Notes: generated from the letters alone by a model not told the origin. A DNA stretch of 64,000 nucleotides from JBBWZH01 sp035544115 (GCA_963714145.1 OY970235.1:2604001-2668000); one strand, 5' to 3'. Shown: positions 7,441 to 16,463, numbered from the stretch's first letter. Numbers and translations are program-made.

Positions 7441-8769
7441 ATGGTCGGAATCCATCGCGCGCCGCCCGTCCGGCTCGCCGCACTGACCGCACTCGCCGCC
7501 ACGATCGCCATCGGCGGCTCGGCATCGACCGCCGCCGGCGCCCCGGCACCCCCGGCCGGCGCTGACGCCGCGACCGCCGGCCGCGGCGCGACCGCCGTCT
7601 GGGCGGCCTCGCTGGAAGGCGTGCACGGCGTCTCGCCGGACGTCACGGTGCGGCAGATCGAGCGGGTCTCGGTCGCGGCCAGCTCGCTGCGGGTGCGGGT
7701 GGGCAACCCGTTCGGCCAGACGCCGGTCGTCATCCGCGAGGCCTGGCTGGGCCGGACCCTCGCGCCGGGCACGGCCCAGCTCCTGCCCGGCACCAACCAC
7801 CGGCTCACCTTCGGCGGCGCCACCCGCGTCACCCTCGCGCCGGGCGAGTCCCGGTTCAGCGACGCCGTGCCGCTGAGCGTGCCCGCCCAGCAGGACGTCG
7901 CGGTCAGCATCTACGCCCCCGGCAGCCCGGTGAACGACCACACCTTCCCGCCGTTCCCGGCCGACCCGCCGGCGACCTACATCGGCACCGGTGGGAACAC
8001 CGCGGCCGACCCGTCCGCCCGCGCGTTCCCGTCCGCGCCGGTGATCCCCGGCAACAGCTCCAGTACCGCGACCGGCTACCACCCCGGCCAGACCTGGTGG
8101 TCGGACCTGCTGGTGGCCGGGCACGCCGAGGCCCGCGGCACGCTGGTCACGCTCGGCGACTCGATCACCGATGGCTACCAGGCCCTCGGCCCGCCCGGGC
8201 AGCGCTGGACCGACGTGCTGGCCGTACGGCTGAACGAACTGCCGGCCCGGCGCCGGCTCGCGGTGGCGAACGCCGGGATCTCCGGCAACACGGTCAGCAT
8301 CCAGCCCAACCCGTACGACCCGACCGGGCAGTGCTGCGGGCCGCCGGCGCCGCAGCGGCTGGACCGCGACGTGCTGGCCGTCCCGGGCGTCCGCACGGTG
8401 TTCCTGCTGGAGGGCACCAACGACATCGGCGGCGGGGTCAACGCCGCGCCGGCGCCGGCCAGCCAGGTGATCGCCGCGATGGCCGGGATCGCCCGCCGGG
8501 TGCACGCCCGCGGCCTGCGCATCGTGGGCGCGACCGTGCTGCCGATGTGCATGCCCGCCGGCGGCCCGCAGGAGGCCGCGCGGCAGGCCGTCAACACCTG
8601 GATCCGGACCAGCCGGGCCTTCGACGGGGTGGTCGACTTCGACGCGGTGCTGCGTGACCCGGCCGACCCGACCGTGATGGTCGCCGACCTGCGGACGGAC
8701 TGCTACCACCCGAACGCGGCCGGCGACGCCCTGCTCGGGGCGGCCATCCCGCTCGGCCTGCTCGGCTGA
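7441..8769 (+). CDS. Secreted SGNH/GDSL-family esterase
   Basis: This 442-residue exported hydrolase starts with a signal peptide (hydrophobic core LAALTALAATIAIGG, cleavage near AAGAPA). A β-rich region of about 190 residues follows, then an SGNH hydrolase domain. Catalytic blocks are visible: GDSITDG (block I serine), NAGISGN (II), GTNDIG (III) and DCYHPNAAGD (V, Asp/His). It would cleave ester or acetyl groups on polymers outside the cell. ATG 7441 is preferred because GAAGAGGGC lies about 10 nt before it. The frame is open upstream, but that part looks non-coding. The gene stands alone and divergent from NOS. Confidence 0.88.
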   Translation: MVGIHRAPPVRLAALTALAATIAIGGSASTAAGAPAPPAGADAATAGRGATAVWAASLEGVHGVSPDVTVRQIERVSVAASSLRVRVGNPFGQTPVVIREAWLGRTLAPGTAQLLPGTNHRLTFGGATRVTLAPGESRFSDAVPLSVPAQQDVAVSIYAPGSPVNDHTFPPFPADPPATYIGTGGNTAADPSARAFPSAPVIPGNSSSTATGYHPGQTWWSDLLVAGHAEARGTLVTLGDSITDGYQALGPPGQRWTDVLAVRLNELPARRRLAVANAGISGNTVSIQPNPYDPTGQCCGPPAPQRLDRDVLAVPGVRTVFLLEGTNDIGGGVNAAPAPASQVIAAMAGIARRVHARGLRIVGATVLPMCMPAGGPQEAARQAVNTWIRTSRAFDGVVDFDAVLRDPADPTVMVADLRTDCYHPNAAGDALLGAAIPLGLLG

Positions 8770-8904
8770 TCCCCGGGGCAGTCGCCGGGGCGGCAGCCCG
8801 GGCCGGCCGGCCCCGCCGCACCTGGGCCGGCCGGCTCAGCTGCCGGGTCCGACCGGCCCGACCGGCCCACGTCCGGGCTGCCGCTGGGCCGATACGCTCC
8901 GGTT

Positions 8905-10504
8905 ATGTCGTCACCGGTCCAGCCTGGTACCAAGGTGGACGATCGGCTACGCCGGATCGAATCGGTCACCGAGACCACGCTGGCCTACCTGAGCGTCGAG
9001 GAGCTGCTCGACGAACTGCTGGACCGGGTCCGCGAGCTGCTGGACGGCGACACCGCGGCGGTGCTGCTGCTGGACACCGCCTCCGGGCAGCTGGTGGCGA
9101 CGGCGGCGAAGGGCATCGAGGAAGAGGTCCGGCAGGGGGTCCGGATCCCCCTCGGCAAGGGGTTCGCCGGCCGGATCGCCGCCGAGCGGCGCCCGGTCAG
9201 CATCGAGCTGGTCGACCACAGCAACGTGCTGAACCCGATCCTGCGGGAGAAGGGCATCCGGTCGCTGCTCGGGGTGCCGCTGATCGCCGGCGGCACCCTG
9301 GTCGGCATCATGCACGTCGGCACGCTGCACCCGAGGCTGTTCACCGCGGAGGATGTCAGCCTGATGCAGCTGGTGGCCGACCGGGTCGCGCTGGCGGTGC
9401 AGGCCCGGCTGTCGGCGGCCGAGATGGCCAGCGCGGTGGTGCTGCAACGCGGTCTGCTGCCCGGCGCGCTGCCGGCCGTGCCGGGCATCGAGCTGGGCGC
9501 GCGGTACGTGCCGGGCCATGCCGGCGGCGTCGGCGGCGACTGGTACGACGTGTTCACGCTGCCGTCCGGTGACCTGGGCGTGGTCATCGGCGACGTGGTG
9601 GGCCGCGGCCTGCGCGCCGCCGTCGTGATGGGCCGGCTGCGCAGCGCGCTGCGCGCGTACGCGCTGGAGAGCGACGGCCCGGCCGAGGCGCTGATCCGGC
9701 TGGATCGGATGATGCTGCACTTCGAGCCGGAGATGATGGCCACGGCGTTGTACGCGGTGACCGACCCGTCGTTCGAGCGGCTGCATGTCTCGGTCGCCGG
9801 GCATCTGGCGCCGGTGCTCGCCCCGGTCGGCGGCCCCGCGACGGTCGCCGAGCTCCCGATCGACCCACCGCTGGGCGTCCGCGCCGGGCTGCGCCGCCGG
9901 TCCACCGCGGTCGACCTGTCGCCCGGCGGGGTGGTCTGCTTCTACACCGACGGCCTGGTGGAACGCCGCGACCGGGCGCCGGACGAGGGCCAGGCCCGGC
10001 TGCGCGCCGCGGTCACGGCCGGGCCGCCGGAGCAGGTGTGCGCGACCGTGATGACCCGGATGGTCGGCGCCGAGCCACCCGGCGACGACATCGCGCTGCT
10101 GGTGCTGCGCCGGCAGGCCCGCGACGCGGTCAGCCCGCTGGCCAGCACCATGCCGGCCCGGCCGCATTCGCTGCGGGCGATCCGGGCCGAGGTGGGCCGG
10201 TGGCTACGGGCGGTCGGCGCCACCCCGGCCGACATCGTCGACCTGCAGGTCGCGATCGGCGAGGCCTGCTCCAACGCGGTCGAGCACGCGTACGGCGCCA
10301 CCGGCGGGATGCTGACCGTCCGGCTCAGCATCGAGGAGTCCACGGTGGTCGCCGAGATCAGCGACGCCGGCAGCCTGGCGGCCGGAACGGACCGGCAACA
10401 ACGGCCGCGGCCTGGCGTTGATCCGCGAGCTCACCGACGCCGCCCGGATCGAGCACCGGCCCGGCGGTACCACCGTCACCATCCACCGGCGGCTCGGCCG
10501 ATGA
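8905..10504 (+). CDS. GAF-SpoIIE protein phosphatase with HATPase domain, frameshifted near its end
   Basis: The protein combines a GAF sensor (about residues 20-175, containing GVPLIAGGTLVGIMHVGTLH) with a PP2C/SpoIIE phosphatase (about 195-410, with GGVGGDWYDVF, GDVVGRG, CFYTDGLVERRD and GDDIALLVL). A GHKL anti-sigma-type kinase domain follows (DLQVAIGEACSNAVEHAYG). It would control a sigma factor by partner switching, dephosphorylating or phosphorylating a STAS antagonist. Near 10374 one extra C shifts the frame. Removing it restores NNGRGLALIRELTDAARIE and GGTTVTIH, the expected end of the ATPase domain, with a stop at 10502-10504. As sequenced, the frame runs on into the STAS gene (apparent 639-residue fusion ending 10824). 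A -10-like TACGCT at 8893-8898 suggests a leaderless transcript. Confidence 0.82.
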
Positions 10505-10824
10505 TCGACCCCGCCGTGCGGGTGCGGACCGCCGACGGTGGCCGCACCGTGCTGATCGCGGTCAGCGGCGACATCGACCTGGCGACCGCGCCCGGCGTCG
10601 AGGCCGACATCCTCGCCGCCATCGGCAACGACGCGACCACTGTGACCGTCGACCTGACCGAGGTCGGGTACCTGGACAGCGCCGGCCTGCGCGTCGTGTT
10701 CCGGCTGGTGACCCGGCTGGCTGAACTCCGCACCACGCTCGACCTGGTCGCGCAACCGGGCTCGATCAGCCGCCGCGTGATCGAACTCTCCGGTTTCACC
10801 GCCCTCGGCACGCTGCGCCCGTAG
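10501..10824 (+). CDS. STAS-domain anti-sigma factor antagonist
   Basis: This 107-residue single-domain protein belongs to the SpoIIAA/RsbV family. The phospho-acceptor is Ser60 in the conserved VGYLDSAGLRVV. GDIDLATAP near residue 23 is the typical first helix region. Its ATG overlaps the corrected stop of the upstream phosphatase/kinase gene (ATGA at 10501-10504), so the two probably act as a partner-switching pair. The upstream protein would phosphorylate or dephosphorylate Ser60. Because of the one-base insertion upstream, the raw sequence shows this domain fused in frame to the phosphatase. Confidence 0.82.
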   Translation: MIDPAVRVRTADGGRTVLIAVSGDIDLATAPGVEADILAAIGNDATTVTVDLTEVGYLDSAGLRVVFRLVTRLAELRTTLDLVAQPGSISRRVIELSGFTALGTLRP

Positions 10825-10885
10825 CCGGTCGGGCCAGCGCCGCGGGTGGCGCGACCCGGGGCGGTGACTATGCCAAGCCGAGCCA

Positions 10886-10918
10886 ATCGATAGGCCTCGA
10901 TCGTCACAAAGTTGTGAC
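10886..10918. promoter_or_regulatory. Two palindromes upstream of the propeller protein gene
   Basis: GTCACAA-AG-TTGTGAC (10903-10918) is a perfect 16-bp palindrome. Just before it, ATCGA-N6-TCGAT (10886-10901) is another symmetric site. Both lie 57-89 bp before the start of the secreted repeat-protein gene at 10975, in a locally AT-richer stretch. They are plausible regulator sites; the regulator is not known. Confidence 0.4.
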
Positions 10919-10974
10919 ATGAGTAGCGGTCGAGCGGCATGGTGGGCTTCTCCGTCCCGGAATGGGTGGTTCAC

Positions 10975-12114
10975 ATGCTGAGAAGAGCGGGCTTGGTCGG
11001 GTTCGTCGCGGCGGTCGCGATCTGCGTGCCGGCGGTGCCGGCCACGGCGGCCGGCTGGACCCAGGTGCCGACACCGGAACCGGCCGGCAGCGACTACAGC
11101 ACGCTGCCCGGGCTGGTCACGGTGTCGCCGGCGGAGTCGTGGGCGGTCGGCTTCACCCGCAGCGCGACCGCGACCGTGTTCCGCCCGCTGATCGAGCGCT
11201 GGACCACCGCGCAGGGCTGGCGGCTGGCGACCCCGGCGGCCCTCCCGGCCGGCACCGACGCCCGGTTCGCCGCGGCGGCGGCCACCGCGCCCACCGACGT
11301 CTGGGCGGTCGGCCAGACGTTCGACAGCGCCTTCACCTCACACGGCTTCATCCAGCACTGGAACGGCAGCAGTTGGCAGCGGGTCGCCCCGGCCGCCGGG
11401 GAGCCGGCCGGAACCGCGCTGCTCGGCGTGGCCGCGCTGTCGGCGAGCAACGCCTGGGCGGTCGGCTTCGCCCGCGACCCGGCCACCTTCGACGAGGCGA
11501 CCGTGGTGGAGCAGTGGGACGGGGTGGCCTGGCGGCTGGTGCCGACACCCGATCTCGGCACCACCGCACGGTTCAGCGCGGTGGCGGCGGTGTCGGCCAC
11601 CGATATCTGGGCGGTAGGCAGGCTGGTGGACGCCGAGGTACCGCTGGTCGAGCACTGGGACGGCGCGCGCTGGTCCCGGACAGCGACGCCGGCGGTCGGC
11701 CAGGACTCGCTGTTCAGCGGCGTCACGGCGATATCGAGCACCGACGTCTGGGTGGTCGGCACCCAGCGCGTCACCAGGACCCTGGTCGAGCACTGGGACG
11801 GCACCGCCTGGACGGTCGTGGCCAGCCCGAACGTGCCCAACCAGACGCACAGCGCGCTGATGGCGGTCAGCGCCGCCAGCTCGGCCGACATCTGGGCGGT
11901 CGGTCTCAGCCTGATGAACGCCGCCTTCGCCTCCACGCTCACCGAGCACTGGGACGGCACCGCCTGGACCATCGTGCCCAGCCCCAACGCGCCGGCGTCG
12001 TTCAGCACCCGACTGCTCGCCGTACACGCCCACCCCGGCTGGCCGCTGTTCGGCACCGGCGACGCGCAGAGCCAGACCGGCCCCACCCACCCCTTCGCCC
12101 TCCGTTCGAGCTGA
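10975..12114 (+). CDS. Secreted protein with seven WAVG/EHWDG repeats (propeller-like)
   Basis: This 379-residue exported protein has a signal peptide (MLRRAGLVGFVAAVAICVPA, cleavage near ATAAG). The mature part is built from about seven repeats of 45-50 residues with the pattern A-(V/I)-S-x-T-D-(I/V)-WAVG, then EHWDGxxW and a Pro-Asn/Pro-Asp turn. The last repeat is partial. This suggests a seven-bladed β-propeller used for binding outside the cell. No catalytic motif is visible. ATG 10975 is used because it gives a compact signal peptide; upstream in-frame ATG/GTG codons would add an unlikely extension. A strong hairpin follows the gene. Confidence 0.75.
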   Translation: MLRRAGLVGFVAAVAICVPAVPATAAGWTQVPTPEPAGSDYSTLPGLVTVSPAESWAVGFTRSATATVFRPLIERWTTAQGWRLATPAALPAGTDARFAAAAATAPTDVWAVGQTFDSAFTSHGFIQHWNGSSWQRVAPAAGEPAGTALLGVAALSASNAWAVGFARDPATFDEATVVEQWDGVAWRLVPTPDLGTTARFSAVAAVSATDIWAVGRLVDAEVPLVEHWDGARWSRTATPAVGQDSLFSGVTAISSTDVWVVGTQRVTRTLVEHWDGTAWTVVASPNVPNQTHSALMAVSAASSADIWAVGLSLMNAAFASTLTEHWDGTAWTIVPSPNAPASFSTRLLAVHAHPGWPLFGTGDAQSQTGPTHPFALRSS

Positions 12115-12123
12115 CCGGCGGGA

Positions 12124-12158
12124 CACCGGGCCGGCCCATAGTCCGGGCCGGCCCGGTG
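12124..12158 (+). terminator. Hairpin terminator after the propeller protein gene
   Basis: Perfect 14-bp arms CACCGGGCCGGCCC and GGGCCGGCCCGGTG flank a 7-nt loop, 10 bp after the stop at 12114. There is no T-run, as is usual in actinomycete terminators. Confidence 0.7.
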
Positions 12159-12304
12159 CCACCGGCCGGCCGAGCGTCCACAAGGGACGGCCAGCCCGGG
12201 GAGGCCTGGGGTGCGGCCGCGCTTTCAGGATCGCATCAGCTCCGCTCCAGTCCGGCCTGCCATCGTCCGGCCTCGTCTACCGGCCGACAGGGAGTGAGGA
12301 CGCG

Positions 12305-13531
12305 GTGCGCAGCAGGCTGTTCGGAGGCTGGCGAAGGCGGGTCGGGTTGGCTGTCGCGGGGCTGGCCGTCGCGGCGCTCACGGCCGCCGGGCTGGATACC
12401 GGGCCTGCCGGCGCGGCGCCACGCCCGGGCCCCGCCGCCGCGGCGCCGGCGGCCCTGGCCGGTGCTCCGGCGGCCGGGTCGGGCCGGTCGAAGCTGGCGT
12501 TGGTGATCATGGTGAACTGGGCCGGGCTGCCGGCCGACACGATCACCCCGACCACCCTGACGAACCAGGTCGCGGGCGCGTCCACGAGGTTCCAGCAGTA
12601 CTCCTACCAGCAGTTCACCGGCTGGACCGCGACGGTCGTCGGCCCGCTGACGATCAACCCACCACCGCTGGATCCCGGCGGGACATGCGGCTGGAATTTC
12701 AAGAGCAGCATCCAGACGCAGGCCGAGCAGGCCGCCAGGAACGCCGGCCTCGAAACCCTGATCGAGGGCTCCACATTCGGGTTCAACGCCATCCTGTTCT
12801 ACTTCCCGCGCAACGCGGCGTGTTCCTGGACGGTCGACTCGCTCTTCCCGACCGGGTCCCGGGACCTTTTCGACTACCAGTACCTCAACGGCGGATCCCG
12901 GGTCGAGAACGTCGCCCAGGCGCTCGGCCTGACGATTGTCGGCGACCCGGCACGCAGCCTGGTGTGCGTGGACGCCGCCGGCCGGCCGACGCCGCTCAGC
13001 GCCAACTGCCAGACCGTCGAGACCGACCCGTACAACGTGCTCGGCGGTGCCTCGAACAGCCCCAGCGTCATCAACAAGTTCCAGGCTGGGTGGATGACCA
13101 CTCATGATCCGGCCACCAACACGGACTTCAGTCGGTTCACGACGCCGGACCCGAACCCGAACACACCCGTCACCTTCACCATCAAACCGCTCGAGGAGGT
13201 CTACCCAGCGGGGCTCCAGTCGGTGGTGCTGCTCGACGGTGACAAGCCGTTGTGGCTGGAGTTCAGGCAGCCGGTCGGGGTTGACCGCGGGATGCGGCCG
13301 GCCAGCGACGGCGTGCTGATCTACCGCGAATCGCAGGTGTGCTACCTCCCCGGATGCGTGCGGCAGTCCAACCTGCTGGATATGACCCCGGGTGTGGGTG
13401 GCCGAACGTTCAACGACGCGGTGCTGCGGCCCGGCTTGACCTGGCGGAACCCGGTGGGCCATTTCCAGGTCACGGTGAACTCGGTCAGCCCCAGCGGCGC
13501 CCAGGTGACGATCATGCTGGTCGACCCATAG
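12305..13531 (+). CDS. Secreted M11 (gametolysin)-like protein with degenerate zinc site
   Basis: This 408-residue protein has an N-terminal export signal (basic start, hydrophobic core VGLAVAGLAVAALTAAGL) and an Ala/Pro-rich linker. The domain resembles peptidase M11: KLALVIMVNW, FQQYSYQQFTGW (compare the YYEETSYGQ block of the family) and DPYNVLGG followed by NKFQAGWM (compare the DVMG and LGWL blocks). Where HExxHxLGL is expected it reads ENVAQALGL, so the zinc-binding His residues are absent. It is probably a non-catalytic binding protein or a pseudopeptidase. GTG 12305 is preceded by GTGAGGA. Family membership is inferred from these block similarities. Confidence 0.65.
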   Translation: MRSRLFGGWRRRVGLAVAGLAVAALTAAGLDTGPAGAAPRPGPAAAAPAALAGAPAAGSGRSKLALVIMVNWAGLPADTITPTTLTNQVAGASTRFQQYSYQQFTGWTATVVGPLTINPPPLDPGGTCGWNFKSSIQTQAEQAARNAGLETLIEGSTFGFNAILFYFPRNAACSWTVDSLFPTGSRDLFDYQYLNGGSRVENVAQALGLTIVGDPARSLVCVDAAGRPTPLSANCQTVETDPYNVLGGASNSPSVINKFQAGWMTTHDPATNTDFSRFTTPDPNPNTPVTFTIKPLEEVYPAGLQSVVLLDGDKPLWLEFRQPVGVDRGMRPASDGVLIYRESQVCYLPGCVRQSNLLDMTPGVGGRTFNDAVLRPGLTWRNPVGHFQVTVNSVSPSGAQVTIMLVDP

Positions 13532-13577
13532 GGAGTCCGATTGGACCTTCGGGGTGTCGGTACACCTCGAAGATCGG

Positions 13578-13612
13578 GGTGCTGCCGGGACTGAACCGGT
13601 CCCGGCAGCACC
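13578..13612 (+). terminator. Strong hairpin between convergent genes
   Basis: Arms GGTGCTGCCGGGAC (13578-13591) and GTCCCGGCAGCACC (13599-13612) pair perfectly over 14 bp with a 7-nt loop. The hairpin lies between the convergent M11-like gene and the XRE-cupin regulator, so it can serve both strands. Confidence 0.8.
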
Positions 13613-13637
13613 GGCGGTACGACCGGCCGCCCTGCGC

Positions 13638-14234
13638 TCACTCGTCCAGGGTGCGGTGCGGGCGGGCGCGGACGTGCAGGCGCTCGCCCTGCGGGCCGAA
13701 CAGGCCCAGTGCCTCGGCCGGCCCGGGGCCGGGGTTGCCGAACCAGTGCGGCGTACGGGTGTCGAACTCGGCGACCTCGCCCGCGGCCAGCATGAGGTCG
13801 TGCTCGCCGAGCAGCAGGCGCAGCCGCCCGGACAGCACGTACAGCCAGTCGTAGCCCTCGTGCGCCTGCTGCTCCGGCTCCCCTGCCGGCGTCCCCACCG
13901 GGATGATCATCTTGTACGCCTGCACGCCGCCGGGACGGCGGGTCAGCGGCAGCAGGGTCATCCCGTACCGGCTGATCGGCCGCGGGTGCACGCGCGGGTC
14001 GCCGGTCGGCGGGGCGTCGACCAGCTCGTCCAGCGCCACCTGGTGGGCCCGGGCCAGCGGCAGCAGCAGCTCCAGGGTGGGCCGGCGCTGGCCGGACTCC
14101 AACCGCGACAGGGTGCTGACCGAGATGCCGGTGGCCTGCGCGAGCTGCGCCAGCGTCGCGCCACGTCGCTGCCGCAGCGCCCGCAGCCGCGGACCGACCG
14201 CGCCGAGCACCTGGTCGAACGGATCCTCCGGCAT
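13638..14234 (-). CDS. XRE-type HTH regulator with C-terminal cupin
   Basis: This 198-residue regulator has an N-terminal helix-turn-helix (LRQRRGATLAQLAQATGISVSTLSRLE, about residues 19-46). A C-terminal cupin barrel follows (HEGYDWLYVLSGRLRLLLGEHDLMLAAGEVAEF), which may bind a small ligand. It is divergent from a thioredoxin-reductase-like flavoenzyme gene, an arrangement common in actinomycetes in which the regulator controls the shared promoter. The 93-bp gap holds a symmetric TTGC-N7-GCAA site. Confidence 0.87.
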   Translation of the reverse strand: MPEDPFDQVLGAVGPRLRALRQRRGATLAQLAQATGISVSTLSRLESGQRRPTLELLLPLARAHQVALDELVDAPPTGDPRVHPRPISRYGMTLLPLTRRPGGVQAYKMIIPVGTPAGEPEQQAHEGYDWLYVLSGRLRLLLGEHDLMLAAGEVAEFDTRTPHWFGNPGPGPAEALGLFGPQGERLHVRARPHRTLDE

Positions 14235-14242
14235 CCGTCAAT

Positions 14243-14257
14243 TTGCCACTCCAGCAA
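14243..14257. promoter_or_regulatory. Inverted repeat TTGC-N7-GCAA in the divergent promoter
   Basis: TTGCC at 14243 and the symmetric GCAA at 14254-14257 lie 9 bp from the regulator start, in the gap shared with the flavoenzyme gene. TTGTCA at 14264-14269 could be part of a rightward promoter. This is a plausible target of the XRE-cupin regulator, but a short motif. Confidence 0.35.
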
Positions 14258-14327
14258 CACCGCTTGTCAACCCCGGTGGCAGGGCCGGACAGTCGGTGCC
14301 AGGTCGAGAAGCGAGCAGGAGGACGCG

Positions 14328-15398
14328 ATGGACAGCAACGATGAACTGGCGGACTGGTACGACGTGGTGGTCGTCGGCGGCGGCACGGCCGGGCTCAGCG
14401 GGGCGGTGGCGCTGAGCCGGGCCCGCCGCCGCGTGCTGGTGGTCGACGCCGGGTCGCCGCGGAACGCCGCGGCCGACGCCGTGCACAACTACCTGACCCG
14501 GGACGGCACCGCGCCGGCCGAGCTGCTGGCCGCCGGCCGGGCCGAGGTGCGCCGGTACGGCGGCCAGGTCAGCACCGGCACCGTGACCGCGGCCCGGCGG
14601 CTGACCGGCCAGCCCGGGCCGGGTGACCCCGCCGACGCCGGCGGCGCCGGATCCGTCCACACCGGACCGAACGGCGCCGGGTCCGGCGGGCAGCCGGGCG
14701 GCTTCGCGCTGGATCTCGCCGACGGGCGGGTGCTGCGGGCCCGGCGGCTGCTGATCGCCACCGGCCTGGCCGACGAGTTGCCGGCGCTGCCCGGCCTAGC
14801 CGAGCGGTTCGGCCGGGACGTGCTGCACTGCCCGTACTGCCATGGCTGGGAGGTCCGCGATCAGGCGATCGGGGTGCTGGCGACCGGCCCGATGGCGGTC
14901 CAGCAGGCCCTGCTCTGGCGGCAGTGGAGCGCCGACATCACCCTGTTCCAGCACACCACGGCCGACCCGACGCCGGAGCAGCGCGAGCAGCTCGGCGCCC
15001 GCGGCATCACCGTCGTGGCCGGCGAGGTCGCCGCCGTCGAGGTACACGCCGACCGGCTGACCGGCGTCCGGCTGCGTGACGGGCAGGTCGTCGCCCGCGC
15101 GGCGCTCGTCGTCGCGCCCCGCTTCACCGCCCGCGGCGGCCTGCTGGCCGGCCTGGGCCTGGAACCCACCGACCACCTGGTCGGCGAGCACGTCATCGGC
15201 AGCCGCATCGCCGCCGATCCCACCGGGGCCACCGCGGTGGCCGGCGTCTGGGTGGCCGGCAACGTCGCCGACCCGCTCGCCCAGGTGATCAGCTCCGCCG
15301 CGGCCGGCCTCGGCACCGGCGCCGCCATCAACGCCGACCTCATCGCCGAGGACACCCGCCAGGCCGTAGCCGCCCGCCGCGACCGCGTCCCGGCCTGA
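14328..15398 (+). CDS. Thioredoxin-reductase-like NAD(P)/FAD-dependent oxidoreductase
   Basis: This 356-residue two-dinucleotide-fold flavoprotein has an FAD motif VVVVGGGTAGLSGAVAL (about residues 14-30), a redox-active CPYC motif in HCPYCHGWEV and the second FAD-binding block GVWVAGNVADP near the end. The NAD(P)-binding glycine motif is weak (GVLATGPMAVQQA). A Gly/Ala/Pro-rich insert (about residues 88-125) is unusual. It would reduce a disulfide or act on a small molecule. The CPYC pair suggests dithiol chemistry. The ATG follows CAGGAGGACGCG. It is divergent from the XRE-cupin regulator, which probably controls it. Confidence 0.87.
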   Translation: MDSNDELADWYDVVVVGGGTAGLSGAVALSRARRRVLVVDAGSPRNAAADAVHNYLTRDGTAPAELLAAGRAEVRRYGGQVSTGTVTAARRLTGQPGPGDPADAGGAGSVHTGPNGAGSGGQPGGFALDLADGRVLRARRLLIATGLADELPALPGLAERFGRDVLHCPYCHGWEVRDQAIGVLATGPMAVQQALLWRQWSADITLFQHTTADPTPEQREQLGARGITVVAGEVAAVEVHADRLTGVRLRDGQVVARAALVVAPRFTARGGLLAGLGLEPTDHLVGEHVIGSRIAADPTGATAVAGVWVAGNVADPLAQVISSAAAGLGTGAAINADLIAEDTRQAVAARRDRVPA

Positions 15399-15435
15399 GC
15401 GGGCGGCTCCCGGTGGCCGCCGCTACGGTGCCCGG

Positions 15436-16173
15436 GTGGACATATTCGACGACCTGGCGGACGAGTGCACGCGGCTGGACGGACTCCTGGCCGGCCTGTC
15501 CGAGGCGGACTGGGAGCGGGCCTCGGCGGCGCCCGGATGGTCCAATGTGGACGTCGTGCTGCACCTGGCGCAGTGCGAGGAAGCGGTGGTCGGCACGCTG
15601 ACCGCGACCGCGCCGGACGGTGCGCCCGCGGCCGAGCGGGCCGCGGTAAGCATGGACGAGGCGATGGACGGGTGGGTCGCGGCCGAGCGGGCCGGCGCCG
15701 ACCTGGTCTACCCGCGCTGGCAGGCGGCCTGGCCGGCAGCGCTGGCCGCGCTGCGCACCGCCGACCCGGACCGGGCCACGCCGTGGGCGGCCATCCCGCT
15801 GCGGCCGGCGACGCTGGCCACCACCCGGCTGGCCGAGCACTGGGCGCACGGCCTGGACATCACCGGCCCGCTCGGGCTGCCCTACCCGGACACCGCCCGG
15901 CTGCGGCACATCGCCTGGCTGGGGCACCGCTCGCTGCCGTACGCGTTCGAGCTGGCCGGCCTGGAGTACCGGCCGGTGCGGGCCGAGCTGACCGGACCGG
16001 CGGGCGAGGTCTGGCGGTTCGGCCCGGACGACGCCGGGTCGGCGATCACCGGTGCCGCCGGGGCGTTCTGCCGGGTCGGCGCCCAGCGGCTCGCCCCCGC
16101 CGACTCCGGCCTGACCACCACCGGCCCGAACGCCACCACCGCCCTGCGACTCCTCCGCAACTACGCCGCCTGA
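15436..16173 (+). CDS. DinB/mycothiol-dependent-type metal-binding protein (TIGR03084-like)
   Basis: This 245-residue protein resembles the actinobacterial maleylpyruvate-isomerase-like/DinB four-helix family. Blocks include W-x-x-ASAAPGWSNVDVVLHLA (metal-ligand helix), MDEAMDGWVA, RLAEHWAHGLDI (second His pair) and a C-terminal substrate-domain end TTTGPNATTALRLLRN. Members bind a divalent metal and some act with mycothiol. The exact function is unknown. GTG 15436 lies 6 nt after a -10-like TACGGT (15424-15429), so the mRNA is probably leaderless. A small conserved-looking ORF follows 8 bp after the stop. Confidence 0.75.
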   Translation: MDIFDDLADECTRLDGLLAGLSEADWERASAAPGWSNVDVVLHLAQCEEAVVGTLTATAPDGAPAAERAAVSMDEAMDGWVAAERAGADLVYPRWQAAWPAALAALRTADPDRATPWAAIPLRPATLATTRLAEHWAHGLDITGPLGLPYPDTARLRHIAWLGHRSLPYAFELAGLEYRPVRAELTGPAGEVWRFGPDDAGSAITGAAGAFCRVGAQRLAPADSGLTTTGPNATTALRLLRNYAA

Positions 16174-16181
16174 CTCAGCCG

Positions 16182-16376
16182 ATGATAATTAGTGACGCAG
16201 ACAGCGAAACCCGCTTGTCTGGCCTCTGGCTCGGCCTGACCGAAGCCGAGGCTCGCGAACTGCGGGACACGCTGACCACCTTGCTGAACGATCCGAAGCG
16301 CCGGCACGAGCATGTCTCCAGCGCGGACTACCAGACCGAGATGACCGTCTGGATCGAACGCACGCCCGCGGCATAA
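16182..16376 (+). CDS. Small hypothetical protein (64 aa)
   Basis: The ATG at 16182 lies 8 bp after the preceding stop and gives a 64-residue acidic protein starting MIISDADSETRLSGLWLGLT. The central part reads LTEAEARELRDTLTTLLNDP, an amphipathic helix seen in many small actinobacterial proteins of unknown role. The C terminus reads MTVWIERTPAA. Codon use is like that of neighbours. No catalytic motif is present. It is probably co-transcribed with the DinB-like gene. Confidence 0.6.
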   Translation: MIISDADSETRLSGLWLGLTEAEARELRDTLTTLLNDPKRRHEHVSSADYQTEMTVWIERTPAA

Positions 16377-16463
16377 CGGCCTCGACCAAGCCGATCGGGG
16401 GGGCGGCGGCGACCCCGTCGGCGGTGAGCTCGTGGCTGGAAAGGGTTGGACGGGGGGATGGTC

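Noticed and set aside
8905..10824. A single 639-residue GAF-SpoIIE-STAS fusion protein
   Set aside because: The segment before the STAS part is out of frame. The other frame restores the conserved GRGLALI box and a stop overlapping the STAS start codon.
13554..14327. N-terminal extension of the thioredoxin-reductase-like gene
   Set aside because: The open upstream frame overlaps the XRE-cupin gene on the other strand. The ATG at 14328 has a good ribosome site and begins just before the FAD motif.
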